Below are positions 53,535 to 63,019 of a stretch of 64,000 nt of DNA, piece by piece. The DNA comes from Provencibacterium sp. (GTDB lineage Bacteria; Bacillota; Clostridia; Oscillospirales; Ruminococcaceae), in NCBI GenBank assembly GCA_022792175.1, contig JAAWAN010000021.1:45244-109243 (forward strand), read 5' to 3'. Made by a program: the position numbers and the translations under genes. The notes beneath the pieces are model-generated. The model saw only the letters and a list, made by a program, of their open reading frames with translations, did not search any database and was not told where the DNA came from. Each line of letters opens with the position of its first letter. The stretch's first letter is position 1.

Positions 53535-55472
53535 ATGTTCAATCATTTAAAACAGCAGACCAGCCCCTACCTTCTTCAGCACGCTGAAAACCCGGTGGAC
53601 TGGTATCCCTGGGGAGAAGAGGCGTTTCTCCGGGCCAGAACAGAGGATAAGCCCGTCTTTTTGAGCATCGGCTACAGCACCTGCCACTGGTGCCACGTCA
53701 TGGCCCGGGAGAGCTTTGAAGACCCGGAAACGGCAGAGCTTCTGAACCGGTGGTTTATCTCTGTCAAGGTGGACCGGGAGGAGCGGCCCGATCTGGACAG
53801 CGTCTATATGGCCGTCTGTCAGGCCTTTACTGGCAGCGGCGGATGGCCAACCAGCATTTTTCTGACCCCGGAGAAGCAGCCCTTCTTCGCGGGAACCTAT
53901 TTTCCCAGGCGCCATCAGGGAGACATGGTGTCTTTTAGTGAACTGCTGACGCTGATTCACACCCGGTGGGAGCAAAACCGGCCCGCCTTGCTCAGGCAGG
54001 CCGGGGAGATAGCGCAGCTGCTCAAGCGCCCGCGGACTTTGAAAGACAAAAAAGGGGAGGAGTTGCCGGAGAAGGCCGTCCGGCTCTATAAGCGCCTTTT
54101 TGACCCCCAAAACGGCGGCTTCGGCCGTGCGCCCAAATTCCCTTCCCCCCACAATCTTCTTTTCCTTCTGGCATACTACCGCAAATATAAAGACAGGGAA
54201 TGCCTTCAAATGGCGGAGCATACGCTGCTGCAGATGTACCGGGGCGGGCTGTTCGACCATATCGGCGGCGGCTTCTGCCGCTACTCCACCGATGAGCGCT
54301 TTCTGGCCCCGCATTTTGAAAAGATGCTCTATGACAACGCCCTGCTGATTCTGGCTTACTGCGAGGCCTTCACCGCAACAAAAGAGAATCTGTTCCTGCT
54401 GGCTGCAAAGCGGACGGCGGATTTTGTTCTGCGGGAGATGACCGCGCCCGAGGGCGGTTTTTACAGCGCTCAGGACGCGGACAGCGGCGGCATAGAGGGA
54501 AAATATTACCTGTTTGTGCCGGAGGAAATCCTTCATATTCTCGGTCCTGAGCAGGGAAGAGCATTCAATCAGCACTTTGACATTGGGGCGGCTGGAAACT
54601 TTGAAGGGAAAAATATCCCCAATCTGCTGCAGAGCGATCCGAAGGATCGCTCCTTTGACCCGCTGCTCGAGCAGGTAGATGCCTACCGCAAAGAGCGCTG
54701 CTCCCTGCAGCTGGATGACAAGATCCTGACCGCCTGGAACAGCCTGATGATAGCGGCGCTCTGCCGGCTCTATCAGGCCAGCACAGAGACAAAATATCTG
54801 GAGGCGGCGAAACGGGCAGACCGGTTTCTCTGGGAAAAGCTGTGGGACGGCAGGACGCTTTACGTCAGCTTTCGGGCCGGACGGCAGGGTGTCCGGGGCT
54901 TTCTGGATGATTACGCCGCCTGCCTGTTCGCCCAGCTGTTTTTGTATGGGGCCACGCTGGAAAAAAGCCATCTTGTCCGGGCGGAACAGCTCTGCCGGGA
55001 TAGCTGCCAAAAATTTTTGGACGGGGAAGAGGGCGGCTTTTATCTCTATGGAGCGGAAAACGAGCCGCTGATTTTCCGCCCCAAGGAGACCTGTGACAGG
55101 GCCATGCCCAGCGGAAATTCCCTGATGGCCTGGAATCTGGTTCGGCTCAGCCAGCTCATCTGCGAGGAGGCCTACGGCCCTTCGGTAAAACGCCAGCTGG
55201 ACTTTTTGTCGGCAGAGGCGCAGCAGTATCCTGCCGGCTACGCGATGTTCCTGCTGGCGCTCTTAGAGCAGCAGCAGCCGCCGCCCAGGGTGACCGTGGT
55301 CTCTTCGGAACCATTGGATATGGGACGTATGCCGCTGCTTTTTCCACCCGAGGCGGCCATTCTTCTGCGGGAGCCGGGGGAAGATTATCCGCTGAAAAAC
55401 GGGGCAACTACCTTCTATGTCTGCCAGAATCACTGCTGTCTGCCCCCAGTCAACGAGCTGCCCACCCTGTAG
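53535..55472 (+). CDS. YyaL/DUF255 thioredoxin-domain protein
   Basis: 645 residues. N-terminal thioredoxin-like DUF255 domain ([36 protein letters not shown] with a CxxC site; [14 protein letters not shown]), then a six-hairpin-type barrel ([46 protein letters not shown]). Homologues include Bacillus YyaL and human SPATA20; function unestablished. Starts 4 bp after the FAD/Rieske stop, both genes using the same GATAGAATG context. Coupling to a Rieske flavoprotein hints at a shared redox or sugar-related role. Confidence 0.92.
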   Translation: MFNHLKQQTSPYLLQHAENPVDWYPWGEEAFLRARTEDKPVFLSIGYSTCHWCHVMARESFEDPETAELLNRWFISVKVDREERPDLDSVYMAVCQAFTGSGGWPTSIFLTPEKQPFFAGTYFPRRHQGDMVSFSELLTLIHTRWEQNRPALLRQAGEIAQLLKRPRTLKDKKGEELPEKAVRLYKRLFDPQNGGFGRAPKFPSPHNLLFLLAYYRKYKDRECLQMAEHTLLQMYRGGLFDHIGGGFCRYSTDERFLAPHFEKMLYDNALLILAYCEAFTATKENLFLLAAKRTADFVLREMTAPEGGFYSAQDADSGGIEGKYYLFVPEEILHILGPEQGRAFNQHFDIGAAGNFEGKNIPNLLQSDPKDRSFDPLLEQVDAYRKERCSLQLDDKILTAWNSLMIAALCRLYQASTETKYLEAAKRADRFLWEKLWDGRTLYVSFRAGRQGVRGFLDDYAACLFAQLFLYGATLEKSHLVRAEQLCRDSCQKFLDGEEGGFYLYGAENEPLIFRPKETCDRAMPSGNSLMAWNLVRLSQLICEEAYGPSVKRQLDFLSAEAQQYPAGYAMFLLALLEQQQPPPRVTVVSSEPLDMGRMPLLFPPEAAILLREPGEDYPLKNGATTFYVCQNHCCLPPVNELPTL

Positions 55473-55478
55473 AAAAGC

Positions 55479-55522
55479 AAAGGGAGCCGCAAAAACGCTC
55501 GCGTTTTTTGCGGCTCCCTTTT
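55479..55522. terminator. Bidirectional terminator between YyaL-like gene and pcp
   Basis: AAAGGGAGCCGCAAAAACGC pairs with its complement around a 2-nt turn, A- and T-runs outside; convergent genes. Confidence 0.9.
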
Positions 55523-55582
55523 TCGGATGTTACGGACAAAGGAGGGGATTTCCCGGTTTTAAACGGCCCGAAGGCCGCCTTT

Positions 55583-56230
55583 TCAGCAGATAAGCCCCTT
55601 CTTCTCCTGAAGGTCGTCCCGCGGAGCTTTTACAACGGCTTCTGCGGCAAGCTCCAGCGCCCGGGCAATGGTGGCAAGCGACGCGCTCGGCGTGCCGCCC
55701 GGCTTATCCACCGCCTGCTCCTGCGCAAAGGGAACATGCAGAAAGCCTGCGCGGATGTGCGGATAGAAAAGGGCGCTCCTGTGCAGCAGCTCATACATCA
55801 GGCAGTTGCAGACATAGGTACCCGCGCTGCAGGAGAGCTGGCAGGGAATGCCATGCTCACGGATGTTTTTTACGATTGCCCTGACCGGGAGGGTGGAAAA
55901 ATAGGCTGCGGGCCCGTCTGCCCGAATGGGCTCATCTACCGGCTGCGCGCCCAGGTTATCCGGCAGACCGGCATCTGCCAGATTGATGGCTACCCGCTCC
56001 ACCGTCACGCAGGTGCGTCCCCCGGCCTGGCCGACGCAGATAACCGCATCCGGCCGGCAAGCTAGGAGTGCCTCCTCCACCGCCGGTGCGCAACGGGAAA
56101 AGGCAGTGGGAACCTGCAGGCGGATGATCTTCGCACCCGCAATATTTTCCGGAAGAAGCTTTAACGCCTCATAGGCCGGGTTCATTGTTTCTCCGCCAAA
56201 GGGTTCAAACCCTGTCATTAAAATTTTCAT
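55583..56230 (-). CDS. pcp: Pyroglutamyl-peptidase I
   Basis: 215 residues, exactly the family length when started at ATG 56230 (GCAGGAG upstream); a longer frame has no site. Cysteine peptidase removing N-terminal pyroglutamate. Catalytic residues are visible: Glu in GQAGGRTCVTVERVA, Cys in SAGTYVCNCLMY, His in GFLHVPF. Confidence 0.96.
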   Translation of the reverse strand: MKILMTGFEPFGGETMNPAYEALKLLPENIAGAKIIRLQVPTAFSRCAPAVEEALLACRPDAVICVGQAGGRTCVTVERVAINLADAGLPDNLGAQPVDEPIRADGPAAYFSTLPVRAIVKNIREHGIPCQLSCSAGTYVCNCLMYELLHRSALFYPHIRAGFLHVPFAQEQAVDKPGGTPSASLATIARALELAAEAVVKAPRDDLQEKKGLIC

Positions 56231-56272
56231 AGCTGCTCCTGCCTTTTTCACCCTTTTACGGGGAGGATATGC

Positions 56273-58060
56273 TCATTCCTGCCCGACAGAGAGGATACGC
56301 GCATAATACTTCTGGTCATACTGCTTATACAGCCGCGCATAGGTGTTGGAGTTGCCGAGATGGACTTCGCGCAGATAATCGTGCCGGTCAATATCTGTCT
56401 GCCGGGACATATGCGTAATCACATGCACGCCGATATTCGAGCAGTGGTCTGCGATGCGCTCCAGCGAGGCGAGCGTTTCCACAAACGGAATGCCTGTCTG
56501 AATGGTGCAGCGGCCCTCCCGCAGGCGCAGAACATGCCGGTCCTTGAGCGTTTCCTCGATCAGGTCAATAATCTGCTCGAGCGGCTCGATGTTGCAGGCA
56601 ATTGAGGTATCCTCCGTATCGAAGGCGGAAATGGCGAGCGAGATAATCTCCCCGCAGGCCTCGCTGATGACCTGCAGTTCCTGCAGTGCATCCTCAGAAA
56701 GAGAGATGCGGTCATTAAAGAGCGCCATGGCATTTTGTGCGTTGTTCATCGAGTAGTCGCCTATCCGCTCGAATTCACTGATGACCTGCAGCAGCTCATT
56801 CAGGCGCTTGCTCTCCAGCTCGGTAAGCTCATGCTCGGAAAGCTTGAGCAGATAGGTGCCCAGCCGGCTCTCCAGCTTGTCAATCACATTCTCATTTTCC
56901 CGCATGCGTTCCTCTGCCTTCTGGTCGAAGTGCTCAAACTGTAAAATCGAGGTGCGGAAATTATCCAGCGCCAGCCGCCCCATCTGAACGGTGGCCTGAT
57001 GGGAATAGTCCAGCGCAAGGCCGGGGGAAACGAGCAGACGGTCATCCAGTGCATCCAGCTCCGCCTCTGCATGCGCCGACTCGCCTTCATCCTTAATCAA
57101 ATAACAGATCAGCTTCTCCAAAAGCCGGGAAAAGGGGATGAACAGCAGCGTGATGGTAACATTAAACAGGGTGTGAAAATCGGCGATGCCGCCCATATCA
57201 ATCGGCTCGTTCCAGAAGGGGAAGCCGATGGTATACTGAATCAGATAGGTGGCGGCCAAAAAAATAGCCGTTCCCAATACATTAAAGGTCAGATGCACGC
57301 AGGCGGCACGTTTGGCATTTTTGGTAGCGCCGATCGAGGCGAGCAGAGGCGTTGTGCAGGTGCCGATATTCTGACCCATAATGATCGGGAAGGCGGAGGC
57401 GCAGGTGATGACTCCGGTACTGGAAAGGGCCTGCAGAATGCCGACCGATGCGGAGGAGGACTGGATAAGCGCCGTTACCAGCGTTCCGACGATGACGCCG
57501 AGCAGCGGATTTTCCAGCGCGGCAAAGGCCGACGAAAACTGCGGCAGCTCTGCCAGCGGCGCAACCGAGTCCGACATGGTGAGCATTCCGGTAAAAAGAA
57601 TGCCGAAGCCGACCAGAATCTGACCGACATCTCTGCGGCCTTTGTGCTTGGCACTCATGAAAAGCAGCACACCAATAATCGCAAAAATCGGCGCCAGCGT
57701 TTCCGGCTTGAGAAAACGGATAAGGAAATTGGAGCTTTCCACCCCCGCCAGACGCAGGACATGCGCCGTTACCGTGGTTCCAATGTTGGCGCCCATAATC
57801 ACGCTGATGGCCTGGCGCAGCTTCATGATCCGGGCATTGACTAGGCCGACGACGATGACCGTTGTCGCCGAGGAGGACTGCACCGCTGCTGTTACCAGTG
57901 CGCCGAACAGAACGCCTGTCCATACCGAGCTGGTCAGCCGCTCGAGCGTTTTTTCAAACCGGCCGCCCGATATCTTTTCCAGCCCGGATCCTAGAATATT
58001 CATTCCATACAGGAACATGGCCAATCCGCCCAGCATGGTGATAAGTCCGAAAAAGTCCAT
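56273..58060 (-). CDS. Na/Pi cotransporter family protein with PhoU domain
   Basis: 595 residues. NptA/PhoU-fused type II sodium-phosphate cotransporter. Membrane part (about 1-330) has two inverted repeats, each with QSSSA (AAVQSSSATTVIVVGLVNAR; ALIQSSSASVGILQALSSTG). The C-terminal part (about 380-570) is a PhoU-like helical domain. ATG 58060 is chosen since AAAGGAAAGGG lies upstream and MDFFGLITMLGGLAMFLYGM is the family start. Stands 42 bp upstream of pcp, same strand. Confidence 0.94.
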   Translation of the reverse strand: MDFFGLITMLGGLAMFLYGMNILGSGLEKISGGRFEKTLERLTSSVWTGVLFGALVTAAVQSSSATTVIVVGLVNARIMKLRQAISVIMGANIGTTVTAHVLRLAGVESSNFLIRFLKPETLAPIFAIIGVLLFMSAKHKGRRDVGQILVGFGILFTGMLTMSDSVAPLAELPQFSSAFAALENPLLGVIVGTLVTALIQSSSASVGILQALSSTGVITCASAFPIIMGQNIGTCTTPLLASIGATKNAKRAACVHLTFNVLGTAIFLAATYLIQYTIGFPFWNEPIDMGGIADFHTLFNVTITLLFIPFSRLLEKLICYLIKDEGESAHAEAELDALDDRLLVSPGLALDYSHQATVQMGRLALDNFRTSILQFEHFDQKAEERMRENENVIDKLESRLGTYLLKLSEHELTELESKRLNELLQVISEFERIGDYSMNNAQNAMALFNDRISLSEDALQELQVISEACGEIISLAISAFDTEDTSIACNIEPLEQIIDLIEETLKDRHVLRLREGRCTIQTGIPFVETLASLERIADHCSNIGVHVITHMSRQTDIDRHDYLREVHLGNSNTYARLYKQYDQKYYARILSVGQE

Positions 58061-58777
58061 CGCTTTCCCTTTCCTTTCTGAATGCTGTGCCGGTAGGGCA
58101 CAGAGCCGAAGGTCTGTCCTACTGTTTTTCAGTGGATGCAATATATTCTTCAATTTCTTATATTATAGCAGGCGGTCATTCCGGTGACAATCCTGCAGCC
58201 AAAATTTTTGATGCACCGGGCTTTCTCATAAATATAGGCTTTAGCCGCGGTCGTTTTTCGCGGAGATCGCAACAAAAACCAGCCGATATCAGTTAACCCG
58301 GCGCCGGAAAATCCGATGCAATTAAATAAAGATATATTAAATGCTGATTAACAAAATCTTCACTTCCTTCCTATTCTTCCCTCTTCCTTCTTTCTTTAAC
58401 GGGAAAAGAGTACCCTTTCCATAAATCTGCCCATCTGTGCTATAAAGCTTGCCGGCCAGATTTCTCCTGTTAGGGCGTTGATCACCAGCGGCGATCGTTT
58501 AACGTCGAGCGAGCCGGCAGACGAGATGCATCCTGGGTCATCTGAAATATCTATTGCTTCCTGCAACACAGGATGTGGCGGTTCCAATAAATATATATAT
58601 AAAAAATGTTTTGGAATACAAAGAACAATTAAAAATCCTGCTTCATGCATCGGGATGTTCTGCCTGTGGATATAAACACATATATCGTTTAAAATGAGAT
58701 GTTCAGAACAGTTCTGATAAACTGCAGGAGAAATGTCGCGCCGGCACAGTTGCGAAAAGGATGGGAGAAATTGGATC
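58061..58777. other. 717-bp region without a supported gene
   Basis: Lower GC than the surroundings. A frame on the minus strand (58396-58779) lacks a ribosome-binding site and any family pattern. The stretch may be the scar of a lost mobile element, judging from the remnant that follows. Confidence 0.4.
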
Positions 58778-58975
58778 ATGAGGAATAAGAAGCTGATACC
58801 TTTTGAAGTAATCGAAAAAGCCGCCGCCGGAGAGCCGGAAGCATTAGATGCAGTATTGTGACATTACATCGCGCACCTTATGTCATATGTTTTGCATCAG
58901 TTTAGACCATGCAGAAAATGGAGAGGGTTAAAAGAAACAGTTTCAACATTGACCGGTACAGGCGCCAAGTCCTGA
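58778..58975 (+). pseudogene. Remnant of a conjugative-element helix-turn-helix protein
   Basis: From ATG 58778 (GGGAG upstream) the frame reads RNKKLIPFEVIEKAAAGEPE then ALDAVL, stops at TGA 58859-58861, and goes on in frame as HYIAHLMSYVL to another TGA at 58973. The start matches, from memory, small HTH-domain proteins (about 70 residues) of Tn916/Tn1549-type conjugative elements (PFEVIEKA-G-EAL--VL-HY). The internal stop and loss of the usual C-terminus make it a pseudogene. Confidence 0.65.
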
Positions 58976-59023
58976 ATTAATGTTTACAAATGCCTTTCTC
59001 AAATATAAACAGGGAGACAATGT

Positions 59024-59683
59024 TTATAGATGACCTCGCCGGATGATTTCTCCTTTCAGCGCCCTTCCCCGAAACAAAATCAGGATGGATAGAATGATAG
59101 TACTGATACCCACACATACCACCGAAGGATAAATTATCCACAGTGCGCCGCACAGAAACGGGATCAGCGGAAGAAGTCCTGCTGTCACACAGATGAGCAG
59201 GTAAAGCAGATAGTCGGCGGGCCGCAGTCGCAGCGCCCGCGCAGCTATGATCACAGCGAACTGCATACAGGGGATAAAGCAGGGCAGCACAAAGTTGAAT
59301 GACCATCCCTTGAAGCCAACGCACCAGTCCCACGCGAGCACCAGCATCAGTATGGCGGCCAGCAGCCAAACAAGGGCTTTCATGGGATTGCTCCGCTTCC
59401 ACAGAGCGACTCCGGTCAGCAGCCACGCGCTGGTCAGTCCCGCCGCCACAAACAGAACCCACCAGCTGCCCTCCGAGAAGCAGTAGTTGACAGCGGTGCA
59501 TACAGCCAGAGCAGCTACCGTGAGCAGACCTGCCAGGCGCACCATCAGCCAATGCGGTTTTTCTTCCTCCGACAGAACCGGATAGACGTCCTCCTCCGGC
59601 TGGCCGGTCAGCGGCCCCTGGCACAGCGGACAGCGGCGCATGGAACCGGACAGGGATACGCTGCATTTTTCACAGTGCAACAT
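59024..59683 (-). CDS. DUF6320 zinc-ribbon membrane protein
   Basis: 219 residues. N-terminal zinc ribbon (HCEKCSVSLSGSMRRCPLCQ), then about six or seven membrane helices (from residue 45 on) and a short basic tail. Family DUF6320, in Clostridia typically encoded after an acyltransferase-like and an alpha/beta-hydrolase gene, as here. Function unknown. GGAGG lies 8 nt before the ATG inside the end of the acyltransferase gene, whose stop is 2 bp upstream, so expression is coupled. It is the only intact member of this cassette. Confidence 0.82.
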   Translation of the reverse strand: MLHCEKCSVSLSGSMRRCPLCQGPLTGQPEEDVYPVLSEEEKPHWLMVRLAGLLTVAALAVCTAVNYCFSEGSWWVLFVAAGLTSAWLLTGVALWKRSNPMKALVWLLAAILMLVLAWDWCVGFKGWSFNFVLPCFIPCMQFAVIIAARALRLRPADYLLYLLICVTAGLLPLIPFLCGALWIIYPSVVCVGISTIILSILILFRGRALKGEIIRRGHL

Positions 59684-59685
59684 CT

Positions 59686-60965
59686 CTAATCCTCCTCTTG
59701 CTCAGACGGCAAATTTGTAGTCAATACGATCTTAATCCCCATCTGCGCCAGCTCCCGGAAAAATATGCGCTCCATTTCAAAGTTCCGGAAGGGAGTCGCA
59801 AAGCTGATGACATATTCTTCGCCGAAGGAACAGGCACAGGCTTGCAGCATCCCTGCGCTGGTAAAAACGCTGAACAGACGGATCAGCTTCTCCGTTTCCC
59901 TGGGCATAGACACCTTCCCTACATTGGAAAAGGAGGCCGTTACGCTTCGGGCGGCCAGCCAATTTGCCATACGCAGGATCACGTCCTTAAGCGGAAGAGG
60001 AACCAGGCGGAGAGGGAGGCTGTGCTCCAGCGCGCAGAGGCCGTTCATCTGTGCCCGCATCCGTTCCTCGGTCAGGTTTTCCTGAAAGCTGCGCTTGACC
60101 TCTGCCAAAACCGCTTCCAGGCTGTCATCTCCCTTGCAGAAGTTATAGCCAACATTGATTGTTGCAAAGAAGTTCCGGGCGGACTCTGATGGGAAGTAGT
60201 TCCGCAGGTTGACGGGAACCGTGACAACCACCGGCTTTTTGCGGTCCCGCAACCGCGTTCCACTGTGGATAGCCCTGAGAAAAATCGCAACCATCAGTTC
60301 TGTCAAGGTAACACCCCTGGCCCGTGTGCAGGCAAGGACCTGACCCAGCGGCATCCGGCCTTCCAGAATGGCGAGATGATCCTTAGGCAGACGTGTTCCC
60401 TGAATCTGACAGGCGGCGGGGGAGCGGCTGATTGAGCGGCGGGCAGGCTTCTCATAATATTTTTGAAAACTGTCCGACTGCTGCTGGAACCGGGAGGCAT
60501 CATAGGGCAGGGATGGGGCGGATCCGGAAACGCATCGGGGTGATGCAGAAGCAGATACTCATAAACCAGGGCGCACAGAAAGTTTAATGCGCCGGTGCCG
60601 TCTGTCAGGGAGTGGTAGACCTCCAGACTGATCCGCCTGCGGTAATAGAGGACGCGGAAGAGCAGACTGCGGCGGACGGCAGGATAAATTGGGTAACAGG
60701 GAGGCAGGTCCTCGGCCTGAACCCGGGCAGGAAGGGGGCTCCTCTCCAGATAGTACCAAAACCAGCCCCGCTTTATTACGGAACGGTAAATAGGGAAGCG
60801 TTCTATCACCCTATCAAGTGCGGCCTGCAAAACCTTCGGGTCTACCGGCTCCTGAAGCTCGCAGGCGAAGCGGAACACCTTGGAATCGTGGGCGGATCCG
60901 GTGGACGGAAAGATTTTGGCAGCGTTGTCCAGTGTCCACCAGGACGGCAAACTTTTGTCAGTCAT
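59686..60965 (-). pseudogene. Condensation-type (alcohol acetyltransferase-like) acyltransferase, frameshifted
   Basis: From ATG 60965 (GGAGG 6 nt upstream) the frame reads KSLPSWWTLDNAAKIFPSTG, then RGWFWYYLE and VYHSLTDGTGALNF with the HxxxDG acyltransferase motif, up to HHPDAFPDPPH. The homologous sequence then continues one frame over (SLPYDASRFQQQSDSFQKYY, then GRMPLGQVLACTRARGVTLT) to the stop at 59686. Adding one C to the run CCCC at about 60515-60518 would restore one frame of about 425 residues. Either a real mutation or a sequence error. Start overlaps the hydrolase stop by 8 nt. Substrate unknown. Confidence 0.82.
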
Positions 60966-61448
60966 GTGCTTCCTCCAAAAAGCGGTTGATAATCTCATAG
61001 GTACGTTTTACCTGCGAAAATCGGGCAGGGAGAGAAAAATAGCCGTGGAGGGCATCGGGCATTCGGTGCATTTCCACATGTCCGCCCGCCTCCTTTAACC
61101 TTTGCCCATATACTTCACCTTCGTCCCGCAGGGGACAGTACTGCGCCGTAATGAGCAGGGTGTTCGGCTGATCTGCAAAGCTGGCAGCGTTCAGCTTACC
61201 CAGCCGCCGCCATGAAAGAAGACCAGCAAAGCAGCTTTGGCAGGGGCCGCAGGGGTGAAGATATGTACGGGGACATTGTGTCCATCGCAGAGAACCGGGT
61301 GCTTCCAAATACGGTAGAGCGAGGAGTTTTTTGACCGGTGGGCAAGCAGCTTATTGATCTCCCGTTCCACCATGTAAGTCTTTTTTATGTCGATCTCGGG
61401 ATAGGACAGGATGCTCAGTGCTGCCCGCACAGCCTTGTTGATTGCCAT
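60958..61448 (-). pseudogene. Alpha/beta hydrolase (Aes-type esterase) with internal deletion
   Basis: The N-terminal part from ATG 61448 reads INKAVRAALSILSYPEIDIK and ends at the oxyanion motif FFHGGGWVS followed by TGA. The C-terminal part resumes in another frame (FADQPNTLLITAQYCPLRDE, then MPDALHGYFSLPARF with the catalytic His) and ends at 60958. Around 150 residues, including the GDSAGG nucleophile, are missing at about 61200. It is therefore inactive. It was the first gene of the hydrolase-acyltransferase-DUF6320 cassette. Confidence 0.85.
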
Positions 61449-62762
61449 ATTTTCTCCTTATGTATGAATAGCAGTCTCATCGTTCCTCAAGGGGTATTCT
61501 TTTGTTCAACGCATAAACAGCAGCGGGCAGTAACGCAGGGATCCTTATCTGAAAAGATGCATTCGCTGCGCTAAAGATACGGGTGTTTGATGCTTCGCCA
61601 AATTCCAACGGATACCGACACTCCAATCCGCTTGCAGCCAGGACAACATCGGCTGTGCTTATCCTAATGGTATTGGCCTATATCCGGGCTTTTGATCCGT
61701 TAGACGGGCGGAATAAAAAGAAAAACACGGTACTGCCTCCTTGAATTTCGCCATGTCCAAACAAAAGCGGCGATTTTGAAATACTGATTTCAAAACCGCC
61801 GCTTGGTAAAACTATTATTCGAGTGGGCTGAAAGTCCGCCCATCCTAACAATGATTTTTATATGCCGCCTCCGACAGACAGGCACATTCAGTTTTTATCA
61901 ATATTACGGTAGACATCTAACCGATAGAACGAATAGCCCTCATTATAAATAAAACATAGAATCCAATCAATCATTTTTATTTCGGGACAGCTCCATTGAA
62001 AGGATACACAATAATTCTTTTTATTATAACATAGATGGAATGGGATAGCAAGTATTTGGTCAAAATATAGTGCTTTTACTTTTATAGACTTTATGCTGTA
62101 TGAAGTAAAGGAAATAAAATAAGGTGGCACGTATTAACTGCATTAAATGACCCAATAGATTTATCAGCTTTGGGGATGATGGCGGCGGAAACTCATTTTG
62201 TTTTCGGATACCCGCTGAATGAAACGCTATTGCTGCCGGCGGTAGCTGTACTGGATAATAGGGGTAATATGGAGTCGCTCTGCCCCCTTCGAGACAGCAG
62301 AGCAGCGTCTGTCCTGCTGCTCGTTTCGCAGGCCTGTGATGGTGATCCGTCCCAGGATCTTGCTGCCCTTCTGATTGGCGGCAGCTTGTTTTACAGGCGC
62401 TCACGGCACGGATTCCTTTGCAAGCAATTTTCAAAAAGAGCTTTCTGCTGCGGTTTTTCAGTTCCTGTCACAATGGCCGACTGTTGTCAAAGGGTTGTTG
62501 GGTGTCGTTGTAAATTCCGGCTTTTTTGTTGCAGTTTTTCTGCTGCGAAAGATAATAAGCAGTATTTTGGGGGCAAAACGGGGGGCACAAAAGGCTTATG
62601 AAAAGATATTGTGATTTAGTTCCACTCTTTTATTGATGAAAATATCATAATATTTGTTATGATATATGTTGCAAATTATACATAAAACTTAAAAACAGCC
62701 TTGCAAGGCAAAATGGAAGCGATAAAACAGCTGCAACAAAATGTTAAATTTCTGTAAACCTA
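61449..62762. other. 1.3-kb AT-richer region without a supported gene
   Basis: Contains a strong hairpin at 61764-61804 (AAGCGGCG-TTTTGAAAT and its complement) and a perfect 9-bp palindrome ATATCATAA/TTATGATAT at 62642-62665. Frames at 62170-62601, 62375-62614 and 61888-62130 lack ribosome-binding sites or recognisable patterns. It probably holds debris between the cassette and the tRNA. Confidence 0.5.
61764..61804. terminator. Hairpin, probable terminator
   Basis: AAGCGGCGATTTTGAAAT pairs with ATTTCAAAACCGCCGCTT (one mismatch) around ACTG. No intact gene adjoins it on either side. Confidence 0.5.
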
Positions 62763-62791
62763 TTGCTCTTTTGATAGGAATGTGCTATATT
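62763..62791 (+). promoter_or_regulatory. Promoter of tRNA-fMet
   Basis: TTGCTC, 17-nt spacer, TATATT with TG one base upstream (extended -10), 24 bp before the tRNA. Confidence 0.72.
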
Positions 62792-62814
62792 AAATAAGCA
62801 CCAAAAATAAATAT

Positions 62815-62891
<77 letters not shown>

Positions 62892-62924
62892 AAAACCCGC
62901 ATGGCAAGCCGCTTTGCGGGTTTT
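62892..62924 (+). terminator. Terminator of tRNA-fMet
   Basis: AAAACCCGCA pairs with TGCGGGTTTT around a loop containing a small GGC/GCC stem. Confidence 0.8.
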
Positions 62925-63019
62925 CTCTTGTCATTTTCCCCTCACAATTTTGTTGCAGTTGGGATTTTCTCGGTTGTTAGGAAGAAGCGCAGCAAAAGTG
63001 AATAATTTCAAGGTGGTTT

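Noticed and set aside
58396..58779. 127-codon minus-strand frame
   Set aside because: No ribosome-binding site or family; overlaps the leader of the HTH remnant.
58977..59666. 229-codon frame overlapping the DUF6320 gene on the same strand
   Set aside because: It is a shifted reading of the same DNA; the other frame has the zinc ribbon, membrane helices and the ribosome-binding site.
61888..62434. Overlapping minus-strand frames in the same region
   Set aside because: No start signal and no family similarity that I can see.
62170..62614. Two overlapping plus-strand frames before tRNA-fMet
   Set aside because: Cys-rich, low-complexity translations with no ribosome-binding site; likely non-coding debris.
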